Assembly (NCBI GenBank): GCA_005656395.1
Contig: SRSI01000077.1
Location: 1,364,001 to 1,428,000 of the forward strand
Direction: 5' to 3'
Length of the DNA stretch: 64,000 bases
Source of the DNA: Strongyloides papillosus
Lineage: Eukaryota; Nematoda; Chromadorea; Rhabditida; Strongyloididae
Of the stretch, positions 11,120-22,102 are shown one piece after another (the first letter of the stretch is position 1; each line of letters opens with the position of its first letter). The position numbers were made by a program, and so were the translations under genes. The notes beneath the pieces are model-generated. The model worked only from the letters and a program-made list of their open reading frames with translations, was not told where the DNA came from and searched no databases.

Positions 11120-11973
11120 ATGTTTCTAAAGTTTGTATGTTTCTTAATTTTTCTATTTTCTTGTTGTATTTTTTGTAAAAATATTTGTATTGGTTATTCG
11201 GATTATGCAATTAACAAAATTAATTATACTGGTGTGAATAGTACAAGAGAATGTGATAATGATATTTGTGTATATTTCAATGGATTTATTACCTATGATC
11301 ATTTTGATAAATTTAATGAGCAAAATATGAGTCACACATTTCGTGGAAACTTTGTTAATTGTTTAAAAGAATTTGAAAACTTTATGTACATTAATAAATT
11401 TATGAGATGGCCAAAGATAGAACATGATTTGAAAACTTGTCATGATAGTAAACATGGTTTCAACTTTAGGTTTATTGATAAGATAGACAACTATTATGGA
11501 TCTTTTAGCTTAAGATGTACTAAAAATGAATATTATCAAAAAAGTTTTGTTGAACAATCTACTAAATCAACTAAATATAATGATTATTTAGAGAAAATTT
11601 ATGTTAATGATAATTTAGATAAAACTCCATCAAATGATGAATCATTCTTTGGTATGTCCAATGTATTGTTTAAAATATCTAAATTTTTTTAGGTAATACA
11701 ACACCCACGGATGAAATACTGGATCCTATTGAAATAAAAATGAATGATATAGAGGAAAATATGTTTAATGAATCATTTCCAATTAATCATAATTATGACA
11801 CTTTAGATATAGAAAATTCTTATATTTTGCCGACAGATGATTCATCGGATGATGAATTATTGTATTACCAACATAACCAAGAATTAAAAAACAGTGATTT
11901 AAAAAGGATAATATTTAATTTTAAAAATATATTATTTATTTTTACTCTAATGTTTTTGACGTTTTTCTTTTAA
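11120..11973 (+). CDS. Putative secreted or type I membrane protein, family unknown
   Basis: Two exons, 11120-11651 and 11693-11973, join over a 41-nt GT-AG intron to give 270 residues. Residues 1-20 form a signal peptide (FLKFVCFLIFLFSCCIFCKN). The predicted extracellular part has several cysteines (ECDNDICVYF, FVNCLKEF, LKTCHDSK, LRCTKNE) and N-glycosylation sites (NYTG, NSTR, NMSH). The second exon encodes an acidic stretch (PTDDSSDDELLYY) and ends in a hydrophobic segment (NILFIFTLMFLTFFF) that could anchor the protein. A single-exon reading would stop at 11692 and lose this tail; the splice signals and matching phase favour joining. I do not recognise the family. It may be lineage-specific, as many nematode surface proteins are. 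Confidence 0.65.
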
Positions 11974-12530
11974 AAACATTCAAATTAACTACATTTTTTA
12001 AATATAGATTTAAAAAAGATTATTATATTATTAACAGATGAAAAAATGTTTTAACAGATTTGTTTATTTCAGTAATTAAAAAATTGAATATTGTTATTTA
12101 TTATAGAAAAAAAAATATTTTAAAGTAATTTATCCACAAATAATTATTAATATAATTTTAAAAGATAAGCAAACTTAGACATTGTGTAATCTCTGAGATT
12201 AATAGAATTATTTGAAAAAATCCTTAGAGTATACTAGCAGTTGTTAAACTACTGTTTGTATATAGAATATATGCATAAATCAAAATTAAATGTTGTTAAA
12301 GTAAAATGTCCAGATTATATAGCATTGTTATAAACAACTTATATTTAAACTGTCTTAGAAATTAGTTTGATTTTATATTTATTTTTTATTCTTTAATTTC
12401 CTTTATTATTTATCGCTCAAAGTATACAAAACATCATGTTTGTTAAATAAGATATAAAATTTAAAAAAATGTAAACACAGAGCAATTGTCTACAATTTAT
12501 ATACCCATTTATCAAAACTTTAAGTATAGC
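11974..12530. other. AT-rich intergenic spacer
   Basis: No coding signal. At about 12303 a short AAAATGTCCAGA stretch resembles the subterminal units of the element at 4761-5803, but it is too short to call a copy. Confidence 0.45.
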
Positions 12531-12660
12531 ATTATCTTTTCACCTATAAATAAATACGTGATCATTTCTTTTTAACGATATATAAACATACTTATCTTTT
12601 AATAGATTGAATATATTGATAAATATATCATTTTATTTTCATTTCTAATATTTCATTTAA
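12531..12660 (+). promoter_or_regulatory. Upstream region with GATA-type sites and TATA-like box
   Basis: Within 140 bases of the first transthyretin-like start there are ATTATCTTTT (12531-12540), CTTATCTTTT (12591-12600) and a TTGATAAAT (12617-12625). Each contains a TTATC or GATAA core. A TATATAAAC lies near 12580. GATA cores are the known binding sites of nematode intestinal factors such as ELT-2. Function here is inferred. Confidence 0.35.
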
Positions 12661-12669
12661 GCAATTGTA

Positions 12670-13142
12670 ATGATCTGGAGAGGTATTTTCTTTTTCTTAG
12701 CAATTTTGTGCAGCAATATTCTTGGAGCTGGTTTCATTGGTAGACTACAATCAGCTGGAGCAAGAGGAAGATTGACTTGCAATGGTTCTCCTGCCAGAAA
12801 TGTCAAAATTAAGCTTTATGATGTAGATACTTTTGATGTTGATGATTTTATGGCCGAAACAAAAACTGATAGCAATGGAAACTTTGAAATTTCAGGAAGT
12901 CATAAGGAAATTACAACAATAGGTAAGATTTTATAAAACACTACATTTTTTACATATCAGATCCAAAACTCAATTTCTATCACAAGTGTGGAACTACTTT
13001 AGGACTCTGTGCACGTAAATTTTCAATTAAAATTCCTGATAGATATGTTTCTTCGGGAAACAGAGTTCAAAGATGGTATGAAGCTGGAACACTCGAATTG
13101 GCTGGTAAATATCCAGGCGAATCAAGAGATTGTATCAACTAA
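12670..13142 (+). CDS. Transthyretin-like (TTR) secreted protein, copy 1
   Basis: Two exons, 12670-12922 and 12961-13142, with a 38-nt intron; 144 residues. A signal peptide (IWRGIFFFLAILCSNILGAG) precedes the transthyretin-like domain. Family features are GRLTCNG near the start, KIKLYDVDTFDVDDFMAETK, the TDSNGNFEISG turn and a C-terminal half with four cysteines in all (TCNG, YHKCG, LGLCARK, RDCIN). TTR-like proteins are a nematode-expanded family, often abundant in excreted and secreted material; most have no known ligand. The second half is in frame only after the intron is removed. Exon lengths (253 and 182 nt) are identical to those of the neighbour at 13461, marking a recent tandem duplication. 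Confidence 0.9.
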
Positions 13143-13460
13143 TTGTAATCAAAATTTTATAAACACATATTTTCACATTTTTCAAACAAAAAAAATTAAA
13201 AATTTCTTCTTTTTAACTACTATAAATTTCAGTGTAAGAAAATATCAGATTAAATAAAAAAAATTATAGAGTTTTATACTTTTTACAATATGTTTATAAT
13301 CAATCATTCTTATTTTTATCTGCTGTCATTAACAATTAAATATCTTTAAACAAAATAACTAACAATTTATAATTTATTTTTATCTTCTATTTTACTTATA
13401 GTTAGTCCTCTTATATACCTTAATTTCATTCATTTTTATCATTCATCCAATATTTTACTA
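13143..13460. other. Spacer between tandem TTR genes
   Basis: 318-base AT-rich spacer. TTATATACC (13411-13419) about 40 bases before the next ATG is a TATA-like candidate, and a TTTTTATCTT lies near 13377. Confidence 0.4.
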
Positions 13461-13939
13461 ATGATTTGGAAGATATTCTTACTTTATCTTTGCTTTATTA
13501 TCTCCAATATCTTTGGGGCCGGTATAATCGGAAGGAAACAAACTGTTGGAGTTAGAGGTATTTTGAAATGTAATGGTGTCCCTGCAAAAGGAGTCAAGGT
13601 AAAACTCTATGATGTGGATACTTTTGATATTGATGATTTGATGGGTGAAGCAAAAACTGATAACAATGGAAGATTTGAAATCCAAGGAACACATAAAGAA
13701 ATTACAACAATTGGTAAGAATAAAATTTCATATATCATATGTTAATCGTATATTTAGATCCTAAACTCAATTTCTATCATAAATGTGGATCACTTGTAGG
13801 AGTATGTTCCAGGAAATTCTCAATTAAAATTCCAGATAAATTTGTTTCTGATGGAACACAAGTTAAAAGATGGTATGATGCCGGAACTCTTGAATTAGCT
13901 GGTAAATTTCCAGGAGAAACAAAAGATTGTGTTAATTAA
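13461..13939 (+). CDS. Transthyretin-like (TTR) secreted protein, copy 2
   Basis: Two exons, 13461-13713 and 13758-13939, with a 44-nt intron; 144 residues, the same as copy 1. A signal peptide (IWKIFLLYLCFIISNIFGAG) leads into GIIGRKQTVGVRGILKCNG, the KLYDVDTFDIDDLMGEAK strand and the conserved C-terminal half (YHKCGSLVGVCSRKFSIKIP, then AGTLELAGKFPGETKDCVN). All four cysteines of copy 1 are kept. Intron phase and position are identical, while the intron sequences and flanks have diverged. Secreted and probably extracellular; ligand unknown. Confidence 0.9.
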
Positions 13940-14567
13940 ACATTTTGATAGATGTTTTTGCATTTTTCATAAAAAAAGGTTTTTTTTAATCATTTTCATA
14001 AATAAAAAGTGCAGCGATCAAAGACGTTTATTGTAAAAAATAAATTTCTATTAAACCAATATTTGCAAAAGATTTAGTCACTATTTTAAGTATTTTTTTA
14101 CTTCCTTCAAGAAGATTATAAAAAACAAAGAAAATTAATCTGTGATTACTTGGTAAAAATATCTCTAATGTTTTCAAAATTTTTTTTTACTTCATTAATT
14201 ACAATTACTCACATTGGCTTATGAACCCAATGTTGTTAGTAGATAGCAAGATACTAAAAATAGGGGACACTTTTAGACAGAAAAAATGCTTCTTCCGACT
14301 ATAAAATAAAAAATGAGGATGTTGAAATATTTAATAGTCAATAATGAAATTCAAAAAAGTTTTCTCTACAATTTCACAGACTCATAAATAGTTTGCAAAC
14401 GTTGGTATGTTAAGCGATATTTTTACTTATTTTTTAAAAAGGCCACAAAATAAATATTTACAACATTTGTAAAACAAAATCCGGTTTGTTAAAAAAATTT
14501 ACATCATTGTACCGTGATTATTTATTTCAAAAGGTAAAAGATTGAATGTTTATATTATGACTGTGTT

Positions 14568-14618
14568 TTTGAATTATCCATCAAATATCCTGGTAAAATA
14601 AGAAACTGTGTCCATTAG
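14568..14618 (+). pseudogene. Remnant of a third TTR-like copy
   Basis: FELSIKYPGKIRNCVH followed by TAG matches the C-terminus of the two intact copies (LELAGKYPGESRDCIN, stop) at 10 of 16 positions. Upstream, the frame is broken by stops (for example TGA within the AAAGATTGAATG stretch near 14540), and no signal-peptide exon can be read. Its place 630 bases after copy 2, in the same orientation, fits a decayed tandem copy. Confidence 0.55.
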
Positions 14619-16341
14619 TCATTCTTATTTTATTTACCTTTCTTTTATTTTATTACTTTTAAATATTTATATAATATAAAGTAACTTTTAATGACATCAT
14701 AGTGTATTTATAATTTAAAGTTAAATATGAAAAGTTGATAATACATAGTATTCTTTCAAATATTACTATTTATTAGAATTAAAACGTTTACTATAACAAA
14801 GAGTCTATAGTAATCTAAGAGTAATTTAATTATTACTTAAATAATAAGGCATTCTTAAAAAATTTTCAATAATTAAGAATTTTTTTATTACTTACAATGA
14901 GAAAAAAATCGAATCCTTGCATAAATTTACTATATTAAATAATTAAAGCTTCATTTTATGTTTAAGAAATTTATAAATCATATAATAAAAAAATTCACGT
15001 GATTGGCATACATAGAAAATCACGAAAAGTATCAAAAAAGAAATAAATTTAACGTTAATAATGTAATCGCATAACTAATATTGCTAACGGAAATAAAGGA
15101 GTTATACAATTTTTAATTGATAAGATACTCTTTAGATATGAAAAGAATAATTTTAAAAGAAAATTAATATCTTTGAGAAAAATGTAAAACTATAAAAAAA
15201 TCTTTTCAAACATTTAATATATATCTGTGTATTTACAAATAATTATTTAACGTAATAATATTCCAATAAAACAATTATAAAATTTCGAAAACTGCTATAT
15301 AACTTTATTGTTTTAATTTTTAAAATATTATTTTTATCAATAATTACCACTCTATGAGCATAGTTTATCTATTTTTAGAAAAAGAAAAGCAACATATTTT
15401 ATACTTCTAAACATTTCTTCTTTTTATAAATCAAACTATGTATTTTAAATTGAATAACAGAGCTATACAAACTGTTATCATTAATTTCATTGATTTATAG
15501 AGTAAAATAAATATAACTACTAAATTTCTATCCTAATAAGTCCATCTAAACCACATTTCTATATGCAACATACCAAAATATATTAATATATCTACTAATT
15601 CTGTGTAAGATTTATCTCTTTTTTTCCTCAAAACTTTTTAATTTATTAGTTCTTTATTTACTTATTTTCACAATAATATTTTTATCAATTATCTTTTGTA
15701 TTAATTTTATTTTGATAGTTAAAAATATAAATTATGAAGAAATAAAAAATTTTCTAAAAAAACAACTTATTATGAGAAAATTAGAATAATTTGTTTATCT
15801 TCATACATTCTTTAAATATAAACTTTTAAAATAAATTCGATTTAAAAATAAAAAATATCTTATATTACATTAAAGAATTTTTTAATAACTAAAATATTGA
15901 ATTTATGTTTAATTAGAAACATTTTAAAGTTATTTTTTTTAATTTATTTTCATGCTAATATTTTTACGATCCCTTTTGTTGTAAATAAAAAAATTAATAT
16001 AGTTATTTTGATGGAATTTTTTTTTGCATATCAAAAAGAATTAGTAATCATGAACAAATGATTTTTAAAATGGCGCATTGAAGTATAACATTATTTAATT
16101 TAGAATGATTCATAACAAGTTTTGAATTACAAAAGTAGTTTAATTCATATTTTTATATACTAATTATTTTATAACTTTTAAAGAAAAGATTATTTATATT
16201 TAACTTATTTTTAATTTAAATTATTTATTTTAACAAATATATTATTATAGATTTTCTGAATTTCTAAGAAAAAGACATATATAATTTTTTGGTTTTTACA
16301 GTCATTTAAAACATCTTCTAACCGAATACTTCAGACAAAAA
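14619..16341. other. AT-rich intergenic region
   Basis: 1.7 kb of low-complexity AT-rich sequence. No frame, repeat or RNA gene could be supported. Confidence 0.5.
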
Positions 16342-16524
16342 TTATAACATTAAGTTCTCTTCAATAAATTTTTTAAAAGATAAACTTGAATTGGGATAAT
16401 GCTTAGTAAAATCAAAAAATATTTCTAAAGTCGCCTTATCTGTATGCGAAATTGCATATAAATTTATTGGTTGAACATTAAGATGCTTTATTACATACAT
16501 CCTAATGTTAAGAATAAGTACATC
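16342..16524 (-). pseudogene. Orphan terminal exon, family unknown
   Basis: A 60-codon open frame on the minus strand starts right after an acceptor-like ATTGTAG (high-coordinate side) and ends in TAA (16342-16344). Its composition is protein-like and balanced, unlike the surrounding AT runs: NVQPINLYAISHTDKATLE, then TKHYPNSSLSFKKFIEEN. An internal ATG exists at codon 9. No convincing upstream exon is visible on the minus strand. It may be the last exon of a dead or fragmentary gene. Confidence 0.4.
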
Positions 16525-16989
16525 CTACAATTAAACTTTTTTGAAATTATTTCATTTCAACTTAATGTTTAACTCGTTGAAAATTTTAAAAATTGACGTT
16601 TACATAATATTTAAAAATTCTTTTACTTTTATTGATTTTTTTCAAAAAAAATTTATAGTTTTTTTAAATAGTTATTTGACAATTACCTCATATTTTGTTT
16701 TTTTTTTATTTTTTTTTGTTTCTAAAAATACTATACTTTTATTACATATTTTCATTTATACATTGTTGCTAGGAGTCAATCGTATAACATATATTTTGTC
16801 AAGTTATACACAACTATAAAATACATCTTTATCAAAATTTTTGTTATTTAATATTACATTTTATATATTTAACGATGATAATTATTGAATTTTTGGTTAA
16901 AAAATGTTTATATAAAATTATTTACTAGTTATTAAATTAACAAATAAATTAAAAGTTCTGTATTTTAATTGCGTTTATTATTTTAGAAA

Positions 16990-18903
16990 ATGAGAATTCC
17001 CTTCATTGCTCGTACAACAACAGCTTATCTTGACTTAGCACATAGTTTATCTATAAAAAGTACAATTTTCGGAAGACGTTCATTGTCATCTTCTTCAGTC
17101 TTATATGGACGTATGCCAGCTCCGGATCCCGATGATCCTGAGGCAATGGCTATACATAAATTGTATCGTCCAGAAAGAGTAACACCAACTAAAAGAGGTT
17201 ATGATATATTAAAAGATCCTGCTATCAATAAGGGTATGGCATTTACCCTATATGAAAGACAATATCTTGGTATGCATGGTCTACTTCCACCGGCATTTAT
17301 GACGGAAGAACAGCAAGCTTATAGAATTATGATTAAATTAAGACAAACTAAAGATAATTTAGAAAAATATATACAGTTGTCTAGTCTTTTGGATAGAAAT
17401 GAAAAATTGTTTTTCCGTGTATTATGTGATAATATTAAAGAGCTTATGCCAATTGTATATACACCAACAGTTGGACAAGCATGTCAAGAATTTGGTTTTA
17501 TTTACAGAAATCCAAGAGGTGTATATATTACACCTAATGATAATTCAATCTCTAAAATCCATCAAATTTTATGTAATTGGCCACATGATGATGTTAGAGC
17601 CATCGTTGTTACTGATGGTGAAAGAATTCTTGGACTCGGTGATTTAGGAGCTTATGGAATGGGTATTCCAATTGGTAAACTTACATTGTATACAGCATTA
17701 GCTGGTATAAAACCATCACAATGTCTACCAGTTCTTATTGATGTTGGTACTGATAATCAAAAATTATTAAACGATCCATTTTATATTGGTTTAAGACATA
17801 AAAGAATAAGAGGAAAGGAATATGATACATTACTTGATAATTTTATGAATGCTTGTGTTAAAAAGTACGGACAAGATGTACTTATACAATTTGAAGATTT
17901 TGGTAATCAAAATGCTTATAGACTTCTTGATAGATATAAAGATAACTATACTGTTTTCAATGATGATATTCAAGGAACAGCTGCTGTTGTTGTGGCTGGT
18001 TTACTTGGCACAACACGTGTAACTAAAAAAAAGTTATCTGAACAAAGATTTGTTTTTCTTGGTGCTGGAGGTGCAGCTACAGGTGTTGCAGAAATGTGTG
18101 TACAACAAATGTTGACCGAAGGTTTATCACATGATGAAGCTTGTGATAGAATATATCTCATGGATATTGACGGTTTAATAACCAAAAATAGAATGAATAA
18201 TCTTGGAGAAAGACATATACCTTTTGCTAAAGATCTCCCTGATACAAAATCACTACTCGATGTTATTAATACTGTCCAACCCAATGGAATTATTGGTGCT
18301 TCAACAGTTAAAGGAGCTTTTACACCAGAAATAATTAAGAGAATGGCAGAAATTAATCCTAATCCAATTATTTTTGCTTTATCCAATCCAACTTCTAAAG
18401 CCGAATGTACTGCTGAAGATGCTTTTAGACTTACTAAAGGAAAAGTTCTTTTTGCAAGTGGTTCTCCATTTCCAAATTTAGAATATAATGGAAAAATATA
18501 TAAACCTGGACAAGGAAATAATGCTTACATTTTCCCTTCAATAGGGTTAGCTGTGTGTCTATTCAAGATTAAACACATTAAATCAAAATATTTCCTTATT
18601 GCAGCTCGCCGTGTTGCGGCATCAGTAACACAAAAAAATCTTGATGAAGGTAGAATATATCCACGATTAAAAGAAATCCGTGAAATATCTGTAAAGATTG
18701 CTGTTGAAATTGCCGAAGAAGCATATAAAGATGGTTTAGCAACATTATATCCTAAACCTAAAGACATGGAATTGTATATAAGAGCTCAAGTATATGATGT
18801 TGAGTATGATGAATTAATTAATAAAACTTATGTTTGGCCAGAAAAGGATTGTAAACATGGATTTCCTGTACCTGTTATGCGAAGAGATTCAATGGATGAT
18901 TAA
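16990..18903 (+). CDS. men-1: Mitochondrial NAD(P)-dependent malic enzyme
   Basis: Oxidative decarboxylation of malate to pyruvate and CO2 with reduction of NAD+ or NADP+. One exon, 637 residues. Residues 1-40 are rich in Arg, Ser and Thr and poor in acidic residues (TIFGRRSLSSSSVLYGR), a good mitochondrial presequence. Family landmarks: MPIVYTPTVGQACQEFG with the catalytic Tyr, GDLGAYGMGIPIGKLTLY with the catalytic Lys, the metal-binding acidic pair in QFEDFGNQNA and the Asp of FNDDIQGTAAV, and the nucleotide-binding FLGAGGAATGVAEM. The length fits animal malic enzymes plus a presequence. In parasitic nematodes the mitochondrial enzyme supplies reducing power for anaerobic malate dismutation. 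The ATG lies 4 bases after TTTTAG, a likely trans-splice acceptor. The symbol is inferred from C. elegans. Confidence 0.93.
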   Translation: MRIPFIARTTTAYLDLAHSLSIKSTIFGRRSLSSSSVLYGRMPAPDPDDPEAMAIHKLYRPERVTPTKRGYDILKDPAINKGMAFTLYERQYLGMHGLLPPAFMTEEQQAYRIMIKLRQTKDNLEKYIQLSSLLDRNEKLFFRVLCDNIKELMPIVYTPTVGQACQEFGFIYRNPRGVYITPNDNSISKIHQILCNWPHDDVRAIVVTDGERILGLGDLGAYGMGIPIGKLTLYTALAGIKPSQCLPVLIDVGTDNQKLLNDPFYIGLRHKRIRGKEYDTLLDNFMNACVKKYGQDVLIQFEDFGNQNAYRLLDRYKDNYTVFNDDIQGTAAVVVAGLLGTTRVTKKKLSEQRFVFLGAGGAATGVAEMCVQQMLTEGLSHDEACDRIYLMDIDGLITKNRMNNLGERHIPFAKDLPDTKSLLDVINTVQPNGIIGASTVKGAFTPEIIKRMAEINPNPIIFALSNPTSKAECTAEDAFRLTKGKVLFASGSPFPNLEYNGKIYKPGQGNNAYIFPSIGLAVCLFKIKHIKSKYFLIAARRVAASVTQKNLDEGRIYPRLKEIREISVKIAVEIAEEAYKDGLATLYPKPKDMELYIRAQVYDVEYDELINKTYVWPEKDCKHGFPVPVMRRDSMDD

Positions 18904-21080
18904 TATAGCTTTAGCGTATTTTCTTTTGTATTACCGAATAAATTGATTATAGTAAAAAATTGTTGCTTTTATTTTAAAAAATGACTTTATTAAAAAATGT
19001 TTATAGTTTTTAATATTAAGTCAATAGAAATACGATACATTTTGGAAACAATTTACATGTACCTTCATATATTTTCGTAAAAAACATATTTATATCAAAA
19101 ATAGTTTATACACTATTATAAAATTTAATGCGAATTTTCTAATTTATCAAATTATAATAATTGATTTAAATACCCGTTGTATTAAAATATTTTATAAAAA
19201 CTTGTGGTATTTTAATGTTCTACTGACAAATTAATTGAAAACATGATATTAGTATTACAAATGTATTGTTAAAAAATATTGTATACTTACACAGAAAATT
19301 TCAGTAGTAAACATTTAAATCTTTTAGTTTTAAAATATAAAAATGCTTACGAAATTTTGATTCATTACGCGAGACCTATATGGTGTGTCCCTCATGCTAT
19401 TAATTTTTTTACATAATAATTATCACTAATTTTAAAGCAAAACCAAAGTATGTGAATTGAATGTATTTTGTATAATTTTCTATAATTAGAAATGTTTATT
19501 CTCATAAAAATTCCAGACGGCAACAGAAAATATGGGGAATATCATGCTACAATAATTAATATAAATTGATACAATTTTACTATAAATTGTGCTATTTTAA
19601 AATTATTTTTCTCATGTTTTTAGTATTTATTAATTGCAGGGAAAAAGTTTTGAAGAGTTATTATATTAGCTAAATATACCATATATGTACTTTATTTGTA
19701 TTCTACATTAAAAAATTTGGAAATAATTAATTTTATTGAACACTACAACAAACAATAACAATCTGTAGTGAACTAAGTAATTTTATTTACAAAAATAAAA
19801 CAAAAAATCAGTTAAATCTACTATAAAATAACATTTATCTACTAAAATTGTTTAACAATGGCAAGACAGCAGTTTTTTTCTTGGTAATATTAAAAAAAAT
19901 TGGAAATTAAAATGACTATATGACATAAGTTATGAAACATATCAATTATTTTAATAAAATATTGCCTGAATGTAATTGTTTGTTACAGTTCTCACTAATA
20001 TTTCAAAGCTTCCTTCACACGGCGAAGATGTCATTTACCATCTTAGCATTGTGGAATGTGCTTCATAGAGTAATGTATATTTGTCAATCAAATACAAAAA
20101 AACAAAACAACAATAGACATCATTTACAGTTGCTTTACTAAATAAGTTTGGCGAAAAATGAACAAAGACAATAATTTGTCTGATGAAATATTGCAAGGCA
20201 TAACAGTATTGTTATCATTTGAGCTGAAAATTTATAAAGATGATGGTTGTATATAATGGAAACTCTTTGATAGAAGTTATTTTTCTTAATGTATTTTTTT
20301 ATCTTTATTAACTTTAAATAACATTTTATTAGTGTTCCAAAAGAAACGGAAAAATAGCAAATGATTTAATTAGTCCGTTGACAAATTTTCCCATAAAATA
20401 TCAACAGCTATACATTATTACATTTCTTATGAATTTCAGAAAAAAAATTCTAAATAGTTAAAAAATAATCCCTTAAATCTCACAGTTTTGTGGGTAAAGT
20501 TTACGATTATAAAATCAGCTTAAATTATGTTCTTAATATACATGTAAGAAAAAAAATTTTTTTTTAAATCTCAAATGATAATACATTGTTCTTTTTAATC
20601 TTAAAATTAAGGATGTAAAGTATTATTAATAAATTGTATATATATTTTTTTTGAAGTATAAAGTTAACTGAACTACAATAATAAATATTCAAGATAAATA
20701 TGTTTTTAAATATTTCGCATGTACAATAGAGTGAGAATAAATTTTATAATTTAAAAACAATTATTTAAAAAAAGTTTTATTTTTATTCATAGATATCTGC
20801 AATATGATTCTTAATTTCTAAACAATTAATTTACATTTATTCAAGTAAATAAACATATAAAAAAAATTTATTTAGATTTTATTAGTTAATGAAATATTAA
20901 TAATTATCTTTAAATAAATATAAATTTATTAGGTAACTTAATAAAATAAAAATATGAATAAAACATAGGAAAATTATATCTATCTTAAGTCATTTATCAA
21001 AGATTACTTTGACAAAATTCTCATGTGTTAAAAAAAAATATAAATATAAAATAAGTGTAATTCAAAAATAAAGATTTACT
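18904..21080. other. AT-rich intergenic region, 2.2 kb
   Basis: 3' flank of the malic enzyme. A short frame near 19932-20141 is not supported. No RNA gene was seen. Confidence 0.5.
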
Positions 21081-21810
21081 TAAATCACATTTTTTGAGTC
21101 AGTCGAACATTTTTTAAAAATTTGTAACCCCCCATTTTTATTTTATTAATAAAAAGAGCAACCAAAATAATGTATGTTGGCTGATTTATTCGGCCTGAAA
21201 CTTTGAGATACAGGAGCTGCAGTAATACAGGGTCGGAAATATTAATTTTTACAAGTTTCCGGTAAATAGATTTTTTTAAAAATAAATATTGTTTCTAGGG
21301 GTAATTTTTCATGAAAAAACGAATGAACATAGTGAAAACATGCATTTTTTTCATTTTTGTACTCATACTCAAAAACATGTTGTGTTACACTTTTTATTTT
21401 TTATTTTTTGTTAAATCCAGATGTAAAATTACATGAAAAATCGAATAAGCATAGTGAAAACATGCACTTCTTTGCTTTTTGTACTCAAAAAATGAAAAAA
21501 CTATAAAAAAATTTCAAAAAACAATAAAGACGGAAATTTACGAATTCGAAAGTATGCTCATTCGTTTTCTTATAGAGAATTACCCTTAGAAACAATATTT
21601 ATTTTTAAAAAAACTTATTTACCGGGAACTTATAAAAATCAATTTTTCCGACTTTGAGTCACTGTAGCTTCTGTATCTCAAAGTTTCAGGCCGAATGAAT
21701 TTGCCAACATACATTATTTTAGTTGCTCTTTCTATTAATGAAATAAAAATGGGGGGTAAAATTTTCTAGTTGTACCTCTAATGTCTGATTGACTCACAAA
21801 ACGTGTTTTA
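21081..21810. repeat. Long imperfect inverted repeat (foldback or MITE-like element)
   Basis: The left arm (about 21081-21333) and right arm (about 21555-21810) are reverse complements over roughly 250 bases with scattered mismatches. Shared blocks include CCCCCCATTTTTATTT, AAATAATGTATGTTGG, CGGCCTGAAACTTTGAGATA and AAAAATAAATATTGTTTC. The outer ends share (A)CACxTTTTxTGAGTCAxTC. The ~220-base centre holds a further diverged direct copy of the inner arm (GCATAGTGAAAACATGCA near 21435, compared with 21317). There is no coding frame inside. A TTAA-like sequence occurs at both outer edges but a target duplication is not certain. Confidence 0.8.
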
Positions 21811-22102
21811 ACTTAATCCTGAGAAATATTTTTTAGTGTATTTCGATTATTTCAAGAATTTTTCTCACTGTTATAATGAGAGTTAATTTATCTATATAAA
21901 AAATTATCACTCCACCTTATTAATGCAATATTTATCTTAGAATATTATGATACAAAACTATTAACTATAATGTAATATAATTTTCTATTAAATAAATATT
22001 GGAAAATATTAAATCTACTTCCTTTATTTTAATAATCATCATTAGACTAAAACTCTTCTCTAAATATTAAGTAACTATTACATTTGCCGTAATACTAAAA
22101 TT

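Noticed and set aside
12303..12320. AAAATGTCCAGA-like stretch resembling the TIR element's units
   Set aside because: Too short and isolated to call a copy.
16541..16819. 92-codon frame on the + strand, Phe/Ile-rich
   Set aside because: Composition follows the poly-T tracts, with no acceptor, domain or balanced residue use; probably chance.
19932..20141. 69-codon frame in the malic enzyme 3' flank
   Set aside because: No family, no splice or start context, and low-complexity ends. The central part looks slightly protein-like in more than one frame, but nothing supports a gene.
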